DNA from: Gordonia malaquae NBRC 108250
GTDB taxonomy: Bacteria; Actinomycetota; Actinomycetes; Mycobacteriales; Mycobacteriaceae
DNA: 32,473 nucleotides
Direction: 5' to 3'
NCBI RefSeq assembly: GCF_000344135.1
Contig: NZ_BAOP01000036.1
Span: forward strand, 1 to 32,473
The notes under the pieces are model-generated. The model had not been told where the DNA came from. It worked only from the letters and a program-made list of their open reading frames with translations, and did not search any database. This document shows positions 26,719 to 32,473 of the stretch, one piece after another. Position numbers and translations under genes: made by a program. The first letter of the stretch is position 1. The number at the start of each line of letters is the position of its first letter.

Positions 26719-27053
26719 TCAGGGCGCAGCGGGACCCGTTTCGGGCTCATCGGATGATCGCAGGGCATCGGCCAGCAGAGGAAGATGGGTTTCGATGACG
26801 TCGCGGACGACCTCGGTGTCGACGCCGAAGTACTGGTGGACGAGGATGTTGCGGAAGCCGCGGATCTGGGGCCAGACGATCCTCCGGGTGCGCCTCGATC
26901 ACCTCGACCGGGAGATCGTTCGCCGCCTCCCCGATAATCTGTAAAGTTGCGCTCGATAGCATCCTCTGCCATGTCGATGAAATTGGGGTCCTGCGACTCG
27001 ATTGCGCTGACGTAACGCCGACCTTTAGGTAGTCCCCGCCTGCTGAACTTCAT
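26719..27053 (-). pseudogene. HepT-like (DUF86) toxin remnant with two frameshifts
   Basis: HepT proteins are RNase-like toxins paired with MNT nucleotidyltransferase antitoxins. Three frames must be joined: DMAEDAIERN, then LQIIGEAANDLPVEVIEAHPE, then IVWPQIRGFRNILVHQYFGVD to a stop at 26719. Each junction is a one-base insertion in a short run (TTT near 26943, GG near 26881-26882). The RNase motif Rx4H is still readable (RNILVH). The usual N-terminal 30 residues are not recognisable, and no MNT gene is nearby. The frameshifts and missing partner indicate decay. Confidence 0.75.
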
Positions 27054-27237
27054 ACGCTTTGAGTGCTGGAAACCTCCGTACCAACTCCTTGGCCTCGGAC
27101 TGAACGTGCCCGGTCATTCGTGTCGCACGAATGACCAGAGGCGCAATCTGCTCACGACGCCACCGTCCGTAACGCTGCGGACGTTTGATAGCCCGATCCC
27201 ACTTCGAGATGGCTCCTTCGGGCAATCCTACAATGAG
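27025..27237 (-). pseudogene. C-terminal fragment of an unrecognised gene, cut by the IS3 element
   Basis: An open frame enters from the IS3 left end at 27237 and runs to a TAA at 27025. It reads GLPEGAISKWDRAIKRPQR, then WRREQIAPLVIRAT and RRFPALKAYEVQQAGTT. It is basic and helical, and its first part recalls a helix-turn-helix (EGAISKWDRAIKRP), but I cannot name a family. It overlaps the HepT remnant by 29 bases, the spacing of a two-gene toxin-antitoxin operon. Its 5' part is missing, presumably lost with the IS insertion and deletion. Confidence 0.45.
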
Positions 27238-27263
27238 TGAATTGACCCGGGTTTGATGGAGAC
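27238..27263 (+). repeat. IS3-family left terminal inverted repeat
   Basis: This 26-base end matches the reverse complement of 28536-28561 with one mismatch. Such ends are bound and cut by the transposase. Confidence 0.85.
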
Positions 27264-27291
27264 AGGTTTGACCGGAAGGGACACTTGTTTC

Positions 27292-27612
27292 ATGCCTCGC
27301 CCATCGAAGTACTCACCCGAGTTGCGCGACCGTGCCACACGGATGGCCATCGACGCCCGGAAGGATCCCGAGACCGCGCCGGGCGCGCTGGCCCGGATCG
27401 CTAAGCAACTCGACATCAACCCCGAAACTCTGCGGAACTGGGTCCGCCGCGTCGAGGCTGGCCAAGCCGATACGCCTGGGATCGAGACAGTCTCCGATAT
27501 CGAGCGGATCCGCCGGTTGGAGAAGGAGAACGCCGAACTGCGTCGGGCGAACGAGATACTGAAGACAGCCTCGGCTTTCTTCGCGGCCGAGCTCGACCGG
27601 CCACACCGCTGA
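27292..27612 (+). CDS. IS3-family transposase OrfA
   Basis: A 106-residue DNA-binding subunit of the transposase. The N-terminal helix-turn-helix reads YSPELRDRATRMAIDARKD...ALARIAKQLDINPETLRNWVRR, and the C-terminus has a leucine-zipper-like coiled coil (IERIRRLEKENAELRRANEIL). The ATG at 27292 has GGAAGGGA about 14 bases upstream. The stop TGA lies at 27610. A -1 slip near the CTTTCTTC run (27575-27582) or elsewhere before the stop would fuse it to OrfB and make the active transposase. Confidence 0.9.
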   Translation: MPRPSKYSPELRDRATRMAIDARKDPETAPGALARIAKQLDINPETLRNWVRRVEAGQADTPGIETVSDIERIRRLEKENAELRRANEILKTASAFFAAELDRPHR

Positions 27613-28532
27613 TCGTCGCGTTCATCGACCAGCACCGACATCGATGGCCCGTTGAGGCGATCTGCACGGCCCTGTCGCAGGCGGGCTGCGCGATCGCGCC
27701 ATCGACCTACTACGCCGCCCGCACCCGGCCACCGTCAACGCGGTCCGTGCGCGATCAGTACCTCACGACCCAGATCATGCGGGTCTATGAGGCCTCCGGC
27801 GGCATCTACGGACGCCGCAAGATCCGCGCCGCACTCCACCACGAAGGAATCACCGTGGCCAAGTGCACGATCGAACGATTGTGCGCTGAACTGGGGATCC
27901 GCGGGGTGGTGCGCGGTAAGTTCCCGCGCACCACCCGCCCTGCGCCGGAGACCGAACGCCCGGCGGATCTGGTCGAGCGACAGTTCCGTGCTGAGGCGCC
28001 GAATCAGTTGTGGGTCGCCGACATCACCTACGTGCGGACCGAGGCCGGCTGGGTGTACGTGGCGTTCGTGCTGGACGTGTTCTCGCGGATGATCGTCGGC
28101 TGGCAGACCTCGACCCGAATGTTCGTCGACCTCGCCATCGACGCCCTGGCGATGGGATTGTGGCAGCGCCGGCGGGCCGGGCACGACCTGACCGCGCTGA
28201 TCCACCACTCCGACCGCGGCGTGCAATACCGAGCCATCCGCTACACCCAGGCCCTCGACGAGGCCGGCGCCATCGCCTCCGTCGGCTCGCGCGGGGACTC
28301 CTACGACAACGCGATGGCAGAAGCCCTGAACTCGTTGTACAAGCACGAGCTGATCTACAAGAACGGACCGTGGACAAGCACCAACGCCGTCGAGATCGCC
28401 ACCGCCGAATGGGTCCACTGGTACAACACCACCCGCCTGCACTCAGCGCTGGATTATCAACCACCCGCGGCGATCGAAGCCGACTACTGGACCCAGAACC
28501 CGGTACTCGAACTCACCTCACAGAACAACTGA
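27609..28532 (+). CDS. IS3-family transposase OrfB (DDE integrase)
   Basis: The catalytic part of the transposase, expected to be made as an OrfAB fusion by -1 frameshifting. The frame is open from before 27609 (LIVAFIDQHRHRWPVEAIC) and has no obvious start of its own; the first GTG lies at 27747. An HTH_21-like segment (SGGIYGRRKIRAALHHEGI) precedes the integrase core. The DDE residues are the Asp in WVADITYV, the Asp in HHSDRGVQY and the Glu in MAEALNSLYKHE. The sequence ends LTSQNN before the right inverted repeat. No damage is visible, so the element may be active. Confidence 0.9.
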   Translation: MIVAFIDQHRHRWPVEAICTALSQAGCAIAPSTYYAARTRPPSTRSVRDQYLTTQIMRVYEASGGIYGRRKIRAALHHEGITVAKCTIERLCAELGIRGVVRGKFPRTTRPAPETERPADLVERQFRAEAPNQLWVADITYVRTEAGWVYVAFVLDVFSRMIVGWQTSTRMFVDLAIDALAMGLWQRRRAGHDLTALIHHSDRGVQYRAIRYTQALDEAGAIASVGSRGDSYDNAMAEALNSLYKHELIYKNGPWTSTNAVEIATAEWVHWYNTTRLHSALDYQPPAAIEADYWTQNPVLELTSQNN

Positions 28533-28535
28533 TCG

Positions 28536-28561
28536 GTCTCCAACAAACCCGGGTCAATTCA
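28536..28561 (-). repeat. IS3-family right terminal inverted repeat
   Basis: This end mirrors the left repeat (27238-27263) with one mismatch and abuts the truncated IS5-type transposase gene. Confidence 0.85.
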
Positions 28562-28812
28562 ATGCGGACCCAGACTCCGGCGAGCTGCCACTGCGTGAAC
28601 AAGGCGTAGACCCGCCACCACGGGCCGTAGCAGTCTGGAACGTCTCGCCATGGGCAACCGATCCGGGTTCGGTACCGGACGCCGTCGATCAGCGATCGGA
28701 GACGGTATCGGCGGAGCCTGCCGAGTCTGGGTGGGGTCGGCAGAAGTGGTTCAAGAATGCTCCACTGCCTGTCGGTCAGGTCGTGGCGGGCCGATGCCGA
28801 TACGGTGGCCAT
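28562..28812 (-). pseudogene. IS5-type transposase, N-terminal fragment
   Basis: The ATG at 28812 starts MATVSASARHDLTDRQWSIL, continues EPLLPTPPRLGRL and then RTRIGCPWRDVPDCYGPWWRVY. This is the conserved N-terminal domain (DUF4096) of IS4/IS5-group transposases. The frame runs into the IS3 right end after about 83 codons, and no DDE part is found on the other side of the IS3 element. The rest was therefore lost, not merely interrupted. Confidence 0.85.
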
Positions 28813-29118
28813 GGGAGGCCTCCTTGCGAGCGTTGATGATTAGACACCAACTGCGTTAGCGCGGAGGCCTCCTCTCATGCACGTCGACACGCCGACATCA
28901 CATCAGCCACTTTCGTAACAGAACCTAAGCCCCAGTGTCCTTCCCCGCATCACACAGTCACGACAACAGAGCCTGTGTTGCCCAACCACGCCTATAGCAC
29001 CCTGGCCTCCTGCCGAGTCAACGGAAATCGCCGCTACAACCGAAGAAGCGGCCCCGTACGCCACTCAGGACCGGCTTCTAGGCTCCTCTCGAACCTCCCC
29101 AAGGGATGCTCAGCACAC
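28813..29118. other. Intergenic remnant upstream of the IS5-type fragment
   Basis: I see no gene. The palindrome GGAGGCCTCC occurs twice, at about 28815-28824 and 28863-28872, just upstream of the IS5-type start, and may mark the end region of that element. Confidence 0.4.
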
Positions 29119-29154
29119 GAAAAGGCCCCAGGGCGATCACAGCCTGGGGCTTTT
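29119..29154. terminator. Bidirectional intrinsic terminator beside repeat copy B
   Basis: AAAAGGCCCCAGG (29120-29132) pairs with CCTGGGGCTTTT (29143-29154), with one bulged base. T runs are present on both strands (TTTTCC on plus, CCTTTTCG on minus). On the minus strand it follows repeat copy B, as the hairpin at 26580 follows copy A. Confidence 0.8.
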
Positions 29155-29189
29155 CCAAATCCATCGAGGATACTTTTCCAAATATCCCT

Positions 29190-29278
29190 CTTGGGCATGT
29201 TTGGAAAAGCACCTGACCAGCATTTACATACAGAGTTAACGCAAGTTCGGCACACCGGATTCTTCGCTGTGGCACACC
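29190..29278 (-). repeat. Copy B of the unexplained terminator-linked element
   Basis: This is the homologue of 26620-26708, with the same two conserved blocks and the same spacing. TTTGGAAAAG in its core (29200-29209) is complementary to two nearby inverted copies of CTTTTCCAAA (29173-29182 and 29150-29159). The second of these overlaps one arm of the terminator at 29119-29154, which allows mutually exclusive folds in a minus-strand transcript. Confidence 0.5.
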
Positions 29279-29663
29279 CTTTCGCGCGGTGCCCGGCCAT
29301 GTATGTCGCCACAACCATGCCTCGTCTAAACACGGCCTTCGCCGCCAAGTAGATGCTCTGGTGAACTCTGTTACTCGATTCTAGACTGGCCGGTCGAGAT
29401 AGTGCCGCGCTCCGGAGCGGACGCCGCACTCAACCCTAATCGCGCGCGACACGCTCCTAGGCATTGGACGAAATGGCAGTGTTTCGTCGATGGGATGCTT
29501 CCGCATGCCGTCATGCTCGCAGTTCGCCGTAACTCACTTCAGTCCGACAAGCAGCACTCGTTAGCAGGATCTCCTTGTTGAAGTACATGACACCCACGGA
29601 TGAGGTTCACGCCCAGTGAGAGTCTCCCGAGGCGCGCCGAAGATCGCAGCGACGAATCGACCG
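29279..29663. other. Non-coding stretch downstream of the XRE-ImmA gene
   Basis: I see no gene, RNA or clear hairpin in these 385 bases. Short frames here lack ribosome sites and codon bias. Confidence 0.45.
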
Positions 29664-30695
29664 TTACGCGCTCACAGGTACCAGGTGGCGTACGTACTCT
29701 CGGACCTCGGCGGGCGATAGATCAAGGATCCTTGCCGCTTCCCTCGCGGTGATTCTGGCTCCCTCGCCGAACATCACCTTGCGGAGAAGCTGCGACGTCT
29801 CTGGGACGATGCCGCCCGGCTCTGACCGCCGGAATCCTCGTTCAGACAACGTAATGCAAGCCGAGCGGTACTGCCAGTCGGTTAGGAGATGAAGCTCGTG
29901 CAGGCGATGGGTCATGGCCATGGCGGAAACCTTCCAGTACGAGCGAGCCGCCAAAACCCGTTCGATGTTGGCCGCCCGCATTTGTTGGCTTTCAACAGCA
30001 GTCTTCGGCATGAGGAAGCTGGACGCGAAGGCGTTCGCTTCTGCCTCTCGCTCCTTTGACGTGCTTGGATCCATTTCTAGCTCGCTGTGGAGGACGAGGT
30101 GCCCCAGCTCATGTGCGGCATCGAAGCGTTGTCGCTCGCCAGTCTTCTCGGTGTTCAGGAAGACGTAGGGGGAACCGTCGCGGTAGAAGCAGAAGGCATC
30201 GATGTCATCGTACGAGTGACTGAGCGACGCAACTCGCACACCCTTCGCCTCCAACAGATGCACCATATTGGAGATCGGCCGGTCTCCTAGACTCCATCGA
30301 TGCCGTACCAGTCCAGCTGCGTGTTCCGGAGCTAGCTTGTCGAACGTGGGGATATCAGCGTCCGGAAGGCGAAAACGCTCCTCAATCGTGTCGAAGAACT
30401 CAAGCGCAAGCGAAGCCTTCGCGAGGACAGCGTCACGTCGAATCGCGCTGGTCTTGCTCAGCTTGCGGAAACTGGCCGCACCGGTTGCCACGGGCTCGAT
30501 AGACTCCCGCTCAAGAAAGGCGGCCGGTACGGCTAACGCGTCGGCAAGCTTGATCAGCGTATCCTCCGCGGGCGGCCGGTGCCCGTTCTCGAAATCTGTG
30601 AGGGCTCGCGACGAGACACCACTGACTTTGGCCAACTCGGTAAGTGTGTAACCGAGACGAAGGCGAGCTAGACGTAGGCGACTTGGATTGAACAT
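29664..30695 (-). CDS. XRE-family regulator fused to an ImmA/IrrE metallopeptidase
   Basis: A 343-residue protein. The N-terminal helix-turn-helix (residues 4-60) reads RLRLARLRLGYTLTELAKVSGVSS...FENGHRPP. The central COG2856-type zinc peptidase has the HExxH motif in RFDAAHELGHLVLH, with downstream acidic residues in KEREAEANAFASSFLMP. The C-terminus has a helix-turn-helix-like piece (ITAREAARILDLSPAEVREY). Such proteins control phage-like elements, stress responses or toxin-antitoxin-type pairs by cleaving or binding a partner. The gene follows the unknown 219-residue gene by 26 bases, and the two probably form one operon. Codon use is less GC-biased than in the core genes. Confidence 0.9.
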   Translation of the reverse strand: MFNPSRLRLARLRLGYTLTELAKVSGVSSRALTDFENGHRPPAEDTLIKLADALAVPAAFLERESIEPVATGAASFRKLSKTSAIRRDAVLAKASLALEFFDTIEERFRLPDADIPTFDKLAPEHAAGLVRHRWSLGDRPISNMVHLLEAKGVRVASLSHSYDDIDAFCFYRDGSPYVFLNTEKTGERQRFDAAHELGHLVLHSELEMDPSTSKEREAEANAFASSFLMPKTAVESQQMRAANIERVLAARSYWKVSAMAMTHRLHELHLLTDWQYRSACITLSERGFRRSEPGGIVPETSQLLRKVMFGEGARITAREAARILDLSPAEVREYVRHLVPVSA

Positions 30696-30721
30696 GAGCT
30701 ACCGCCGCTGACAGCAGGCGG

Positions 30722-31381
30722 TCATCGAGGTTCGACCGGCACGTCGAATCCGTCCGGACCGTCATCGCCAGGCTGATCGAACACCGACAAGTCACCTTCC
30801 AACGGGAAGAAGCCGACGCGAATCCGATCACTCCAAGCGTTAACGCAGCCTCCGTCGGTCATGCCGGCCGGACGGGCGAGTTCTATGTAGACACCGCCAT
30901 CAAGGCCTGCCCGCTCGCACAGAAGAAAATAGAACGGTGCTGAAGCTGACTCCTCGACCGGCCCCGCCGTGTCGACAGGGTCTCCGAACAAGACCGGGTG
31001 CTGCGGTCGCGGCGCGAGAGAGCCCTTTGTGGTCTTACCTTTTCGCCGAGTACGCAGCCGGCAGTGGAGCTCAGGCTTCCCGACATTGATCCCCGACGAG
31101 ATCGTGAACGCGAGCAATCCTGCCGGATGCAGGAGCCTCGGCTGACCCTCGATATCGACAGCACGCCATCCGTCGGCGGTGAGAAGCTCAGTGAAATCCT
31201 CCATACCGTCCTGGTAGATGTCGGTCCCTGGGGCGGTCTTCAGCGCGTATGAGCTGCGGTTCGCAGCCCGCACAACACCGCGCCGAAGTCCGTTGTGTAT
31301 CAGCTCAGTGGAGAGCCCCATCGCTATCAACCGCCGCTCGTCGTCCTGGCCGTTTGGCTGTGCGTTCACTAGCGCCATCAT
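30722..31381 (-). CDS. Unknown protein, operon partner of the XRE-ImmA gene
   Basis: I do not recognise this 219-residue protein. It is soluble, with no signal peptide or membrane segment. Near the N-terminus it has a short segment that could be a winged-helix-like pair of helices (DDERRLIAMGLSTELIHNGL). The middle is beta-rich with Arg/Lys patches (RLRTRRKGKTTKG). The C-terminus is acidic (FDQPGDDGPDGFDVPVEPR). Two adjacent ATGs (31381 and 31378) follow GAGGGG. Its position first in the operon with a COG2856 protein suggests a toxin, target or regulated factor. That is inference from context only. Confidence 0.7.
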   Translation of the reverse strand: MMALVNAQPNGQDDERRLIAMGLSTELIHNGLRRGVVRAANRSSYALKTAPGTDIYQDGMEDFTELLTADGWRAVDIEGQPRLLHPAGLLAFTISSGINVGKPELHCRLRTRRKGKTTKGSLAPRPQHPVLFGDPVDTAGPVEESASAPFYFLLCERAGLDGGVYIELARPAGMTDGGCVNAWSDRIRVGFFPLEGDLSVFDQPGDDGPDGFDVPVEPR

Positions 31382-31392
31382 GGAACCCCTCT

Positions 31393-31441
31393 AGGTAGTT
31401 GCGTAAAACACTACCTCAATCGTGGTCCTATTTCACGCAAC
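31393..31441 (-). promoter_or_regulatory. Nested inverted repeats in the promoter of the XRE-ImmA operon
   Basis: AGGTAGT (31393-31399) and ACTACCT (31410-31416) form a perfect inverted repeat with a 10-base spacer. A second pair, GTTGCGTAAAA (31398-31408) and TTTCACGCAAC (31431-31441), matches 10 of 11 bases with a 22-base spacer. Both lie just upstream of the start codon at 31381 and overlap a plausible -35 (TTGAGG) and -10 (TACCTA) on the minus strand. They are likely autoregulatory operators for the XRE protein. Confidence 0.55.
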
Positions 31442-31471
31442 ATGCTCGTGATGCTGCGAAGAGGAAGCTGG

Positions 31472-31636
31472 CTATGCGCCAGACGGGGCTACGTCCATCG
31501 CCACTGCGGCATTCGCCAGACACGCCTCACGATTACTACCCCGGGTGCCGGCCGCGGCGGATTGAAACCACGACTGTTCGAACGCGCCGTTGGTGGCGGC
31601 AAGCATGAGAGCCGGAAGCAGTCGCGTCTTGGCCAC
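31472..31636 (-). CDS. Possible small secreted peptide (54 residues)
   Basis: A GTG at 31636 opens a short frame reading MAKTRLLPALMLAATNGAF, which resembles a signal peptide, and ends ACLANAAVAMDVAPSGA. It is divergent from the intact porin gene. It lacks a clear ribosome site and I know no relative, so it may be chance or a remnant. Confidence 0.2.
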   Translation of the reverse strand: MAKTRLLPALMLAATNGAFEQSWFQSAAAGTRGSNREACLANAAVAMDVAPSGA

Positions 31637-31683
31637 TTTCAGTGCGTGTTCTGGTGTCCATCTTTTATGTGGACCGCAGTCCG

Positions 31684-31698
31684 TGTCCGGACCGGACA
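31684..31698. promoter_or_regulatory. 15-base palindrome upstream of the intact porin gene
   Basis: TGTCCGG-A-CCGGACA lies 194 bases before the ATG, as in the left copy. It is a candidate operator or part of a distal promoter. Confidence 0.4.
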
Positions 31699-31854
31699 AA
31701 TGGAAACATAGCCTGAACTGGCCGTTTGCCGAGCATTCTCGACGAGTGTTTGCCTACGGGTTGCCCGAGGCGTGGAATCACCTGCGGAAGCACAACGCTT
31801 CCACCGCACACCGGATCTGAAGTGAGTATCGCCGATTCGAACGCGGTTGTTACA

Positions 31855-31870
31855 CAGGCCGATTGGCCTG
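31855..31870 (+). promoter_or_regulatory. Leader hairpin before the intact porin gene
   Basis: CAGGCC-GATT-GGCCTG forms a perfect six-base stem with a four-base loop 21 bases before the ATG. In the left copy one stem base has changed (CAGGCT), weakening it. It could affect mRNA stability or translation. Confidence 0.35.
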
Positions 31871-31891
31871 TTCCGACTTTGGGGGTCACCT

Positions 31892-32473
31892 ATGTTGCGT
31901 CGTATCGCGACACCACTCGTCCTTGCCATCATCGCCGCGTTCGCGTTGGCCTCAAGTTTGCTCGCCGGACCTGCCGATGCCCGGACCCATCACACACGTG
32001 AAGGTGTCGACATCACCCTCACCGCATCCAAGCTCCGTGCGAAGAAAATCCCCGCGCTGGACTCCTCACCGTTCTCCGGCGAAGCACTGCTCTCCTCGGA
32101 CGTGCACGCGGCCGTCCGCAACATCGACGGCAAGACCGTTCGGGCCACGGTGGAGGTCGGTTACCAGATCGGCTACCCCGTCTCCGTCGCGCCCAACGGC
32201 GTGAAGGTCACCGCGCATACTCCCGAGTTGAAGCTGACCGGCGGAGTGAACGCCAAGATCGCACCCGAGGTCACCATCTCGGGTTCCGGTGGTGGCGGCA
32301 AGATCGGCGAGATCGGCGCCGAGCTCGGTGCTGAGGCGACCGTGATCCCGTCCGCGGATCTCGAGTTCGAGGTCGGAGCGGGCAAGATCACCACCGTCAC
32401 CCTCGCTGAGATCGCCCTAACTCAGCCGACTGCCGACATCGTCCTGTCCGGCATCGAACTCAACACCACCAAC
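31892..32473 (+). CDS. MspA-type porin, intact in the visible part, 3' end beyond window
   Basis: An outer-membrane pore protein of mycolic-acid bacteria; 194 codons are visible and no stop is reached. The ATG follows GGGGGT. The signal peptide MLRRIATPLVLAIIAAFALA continues SSLLAGPADA without a stop, unlike the left copy. The mature part reads RTHHTREGVDITLTASKL, then VGYQIGYPVSVAPNGVKVT, SGSGGGGKIGEIGAELG and VTLAEIALTQPTADIVLSG, typical of MspA proteins. Differences from the left copy cluster after KLTGG (for example GVNAKIAPEVTI against GLNAKLAPNVTV). About 18 C-terminal residues should lie beyond the window, judging from the left copy. Confidence 0.9.
   Translation, partial: MLRRIATPLVLAIIAAFALASSLLAGPADARTHHTREGVDITLTASKLRAKKIPALDSSPFSGEALLSSDVHAAVRNIDGKTVRATVEVGYQIGYPVSVAPNGVKVTAHTPELKLTGGVNAKIAPEVTISGSGGGGKIGEIGAELGAEATVIPSADLEFEVGAGKITTVTLAEIALTQPTADIVLSGIELNTTN

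Larger units (their letters stand above)
27238..28561 (+). mobile_element. Complete IS3-family insertion sequence (1324 bp)
   Basis: The element is bounded by 26-base terminal inverted repeats (27238-27263 and 28536-28561, one mismatch) that begin TGAATTGACCCGGGTTTG. It carries overlapping orfA and orfB in the usual -1 arrangement. The flanking five bases are ATGAG (left) and ATGCG (right), not an exact duplication. The genes on the two sides are unrelated fragments. I infer that DNA next to the element was deleted after insertion. Confidence 0.9.
31669..32473 (+). repeat. Right arm of the long inverted repeat (mspA-type gene plus upstream region)
   Basis: This is the counterpart of 592-1500 in opposite orientation, cut by the window end. 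Similarity begins close to 31669 and covers about 225 upstream bases and all the coding sequence visible here. Confidence 0.85.

Noticed and set aside
26588..26944. A 118-codon plus-strand frame beginning in the terminator hairpin
   Set aside because: It starts inside an inverted repeat, has no ribosome site and runs antisense to the HepT-like remnant, whose protein similarity is clear.
28813..28875. Twin GGAGGCCTCC palindromes as a CRISPR-like array
   Set aside because: Only two copies exist, and the spacing and position fit the end region of the IS5-type element better. No cas genes are present.
28975..29352. A 125-codon plus-strand frame upstream of the XRE region
   Set aside because: It spans a bidirectional terminator and repeat copy B. 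No recognisable domain or ribosome site.

Overview
The window looks like chromosomal DNA from a high-GC, mycolic-acid-type actinobacterium (order Mycobacteriales; Gordonia or a close relative is my best guess, not proven). The reasons are MspA-type porin genes, a cutinase, GTG starts, TANNNT-type promoters, and a gene order matching the origin-proximal region of mycobacteria: tRNA-Leu, fhaA, fhaB, pstP, rodA, pbpA, pknA, pknB, trpG/pabA, crgA, a PH-domain gene, ppiA.

Layout. Positions 1-1500 hold a proline-rich secreted or membrane protein (cut by the window edge) and an MspA-type porin gene with a stop codon inside its signal peptide. A tRNA-Leu(CAG) with its own terminator follows at 1838-1990. 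From 2251 to 11746 lies the growth and division signalling cluster: two FHA proteins, a PP2C phosphatase, a RodA-type glycosyltransferase, a class B PBP and two Ser/Thr kinases. Five genes from fhaB to pknA are chained by 4-base overlaps. From 11817 to 15571 come the pabA/trpG amidotransferase, crgA, a PH-domain protein, a rhomboid protease, ppiA and two small membrane proteins. A group of DnaA-box-like sequences sits between crgA and the PH gene. From 15597 to 20453 come a DadA-type oxidase divergent from a PucR regulator, a secreted cutinase and a secretory lipase.

From 20550 to 25572 (minus strand) five tightly coupled genes match, in order, the uncharacterised STM4015-STM4014-STM4013-STM4012-STM4011 set. 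They encode a leucine-rich-repeat-like protein, an ATP-grasp-like protein, an alkaline-phosphatase-superfamily hydrolase and two radical SAM proteins. This is the best candidate for an undescribed system. A parS-like palindrome and an alpha/beta hydrolase gene lie just upstream.

From about 26.6 to 31.4 kb the DNA is accessory: a frameshifted HepT-like gene, a truncated ORF, a complete IS3-family element, a truncated IS5-type transposase gene, two copies of an unexplained terminator-linked element, and a two-gene unit (XRE-ImmA/IrrE plus an unknown protein) with nested inverted repeats in its promoter. The window ends in a second, apparently intact mspA-type porin gene. This copy is nearly identical to the first and in opposite orientation, so the two ends of the window form a long inverted repeat around roughly 30 kb that includes the essential growth cluster.
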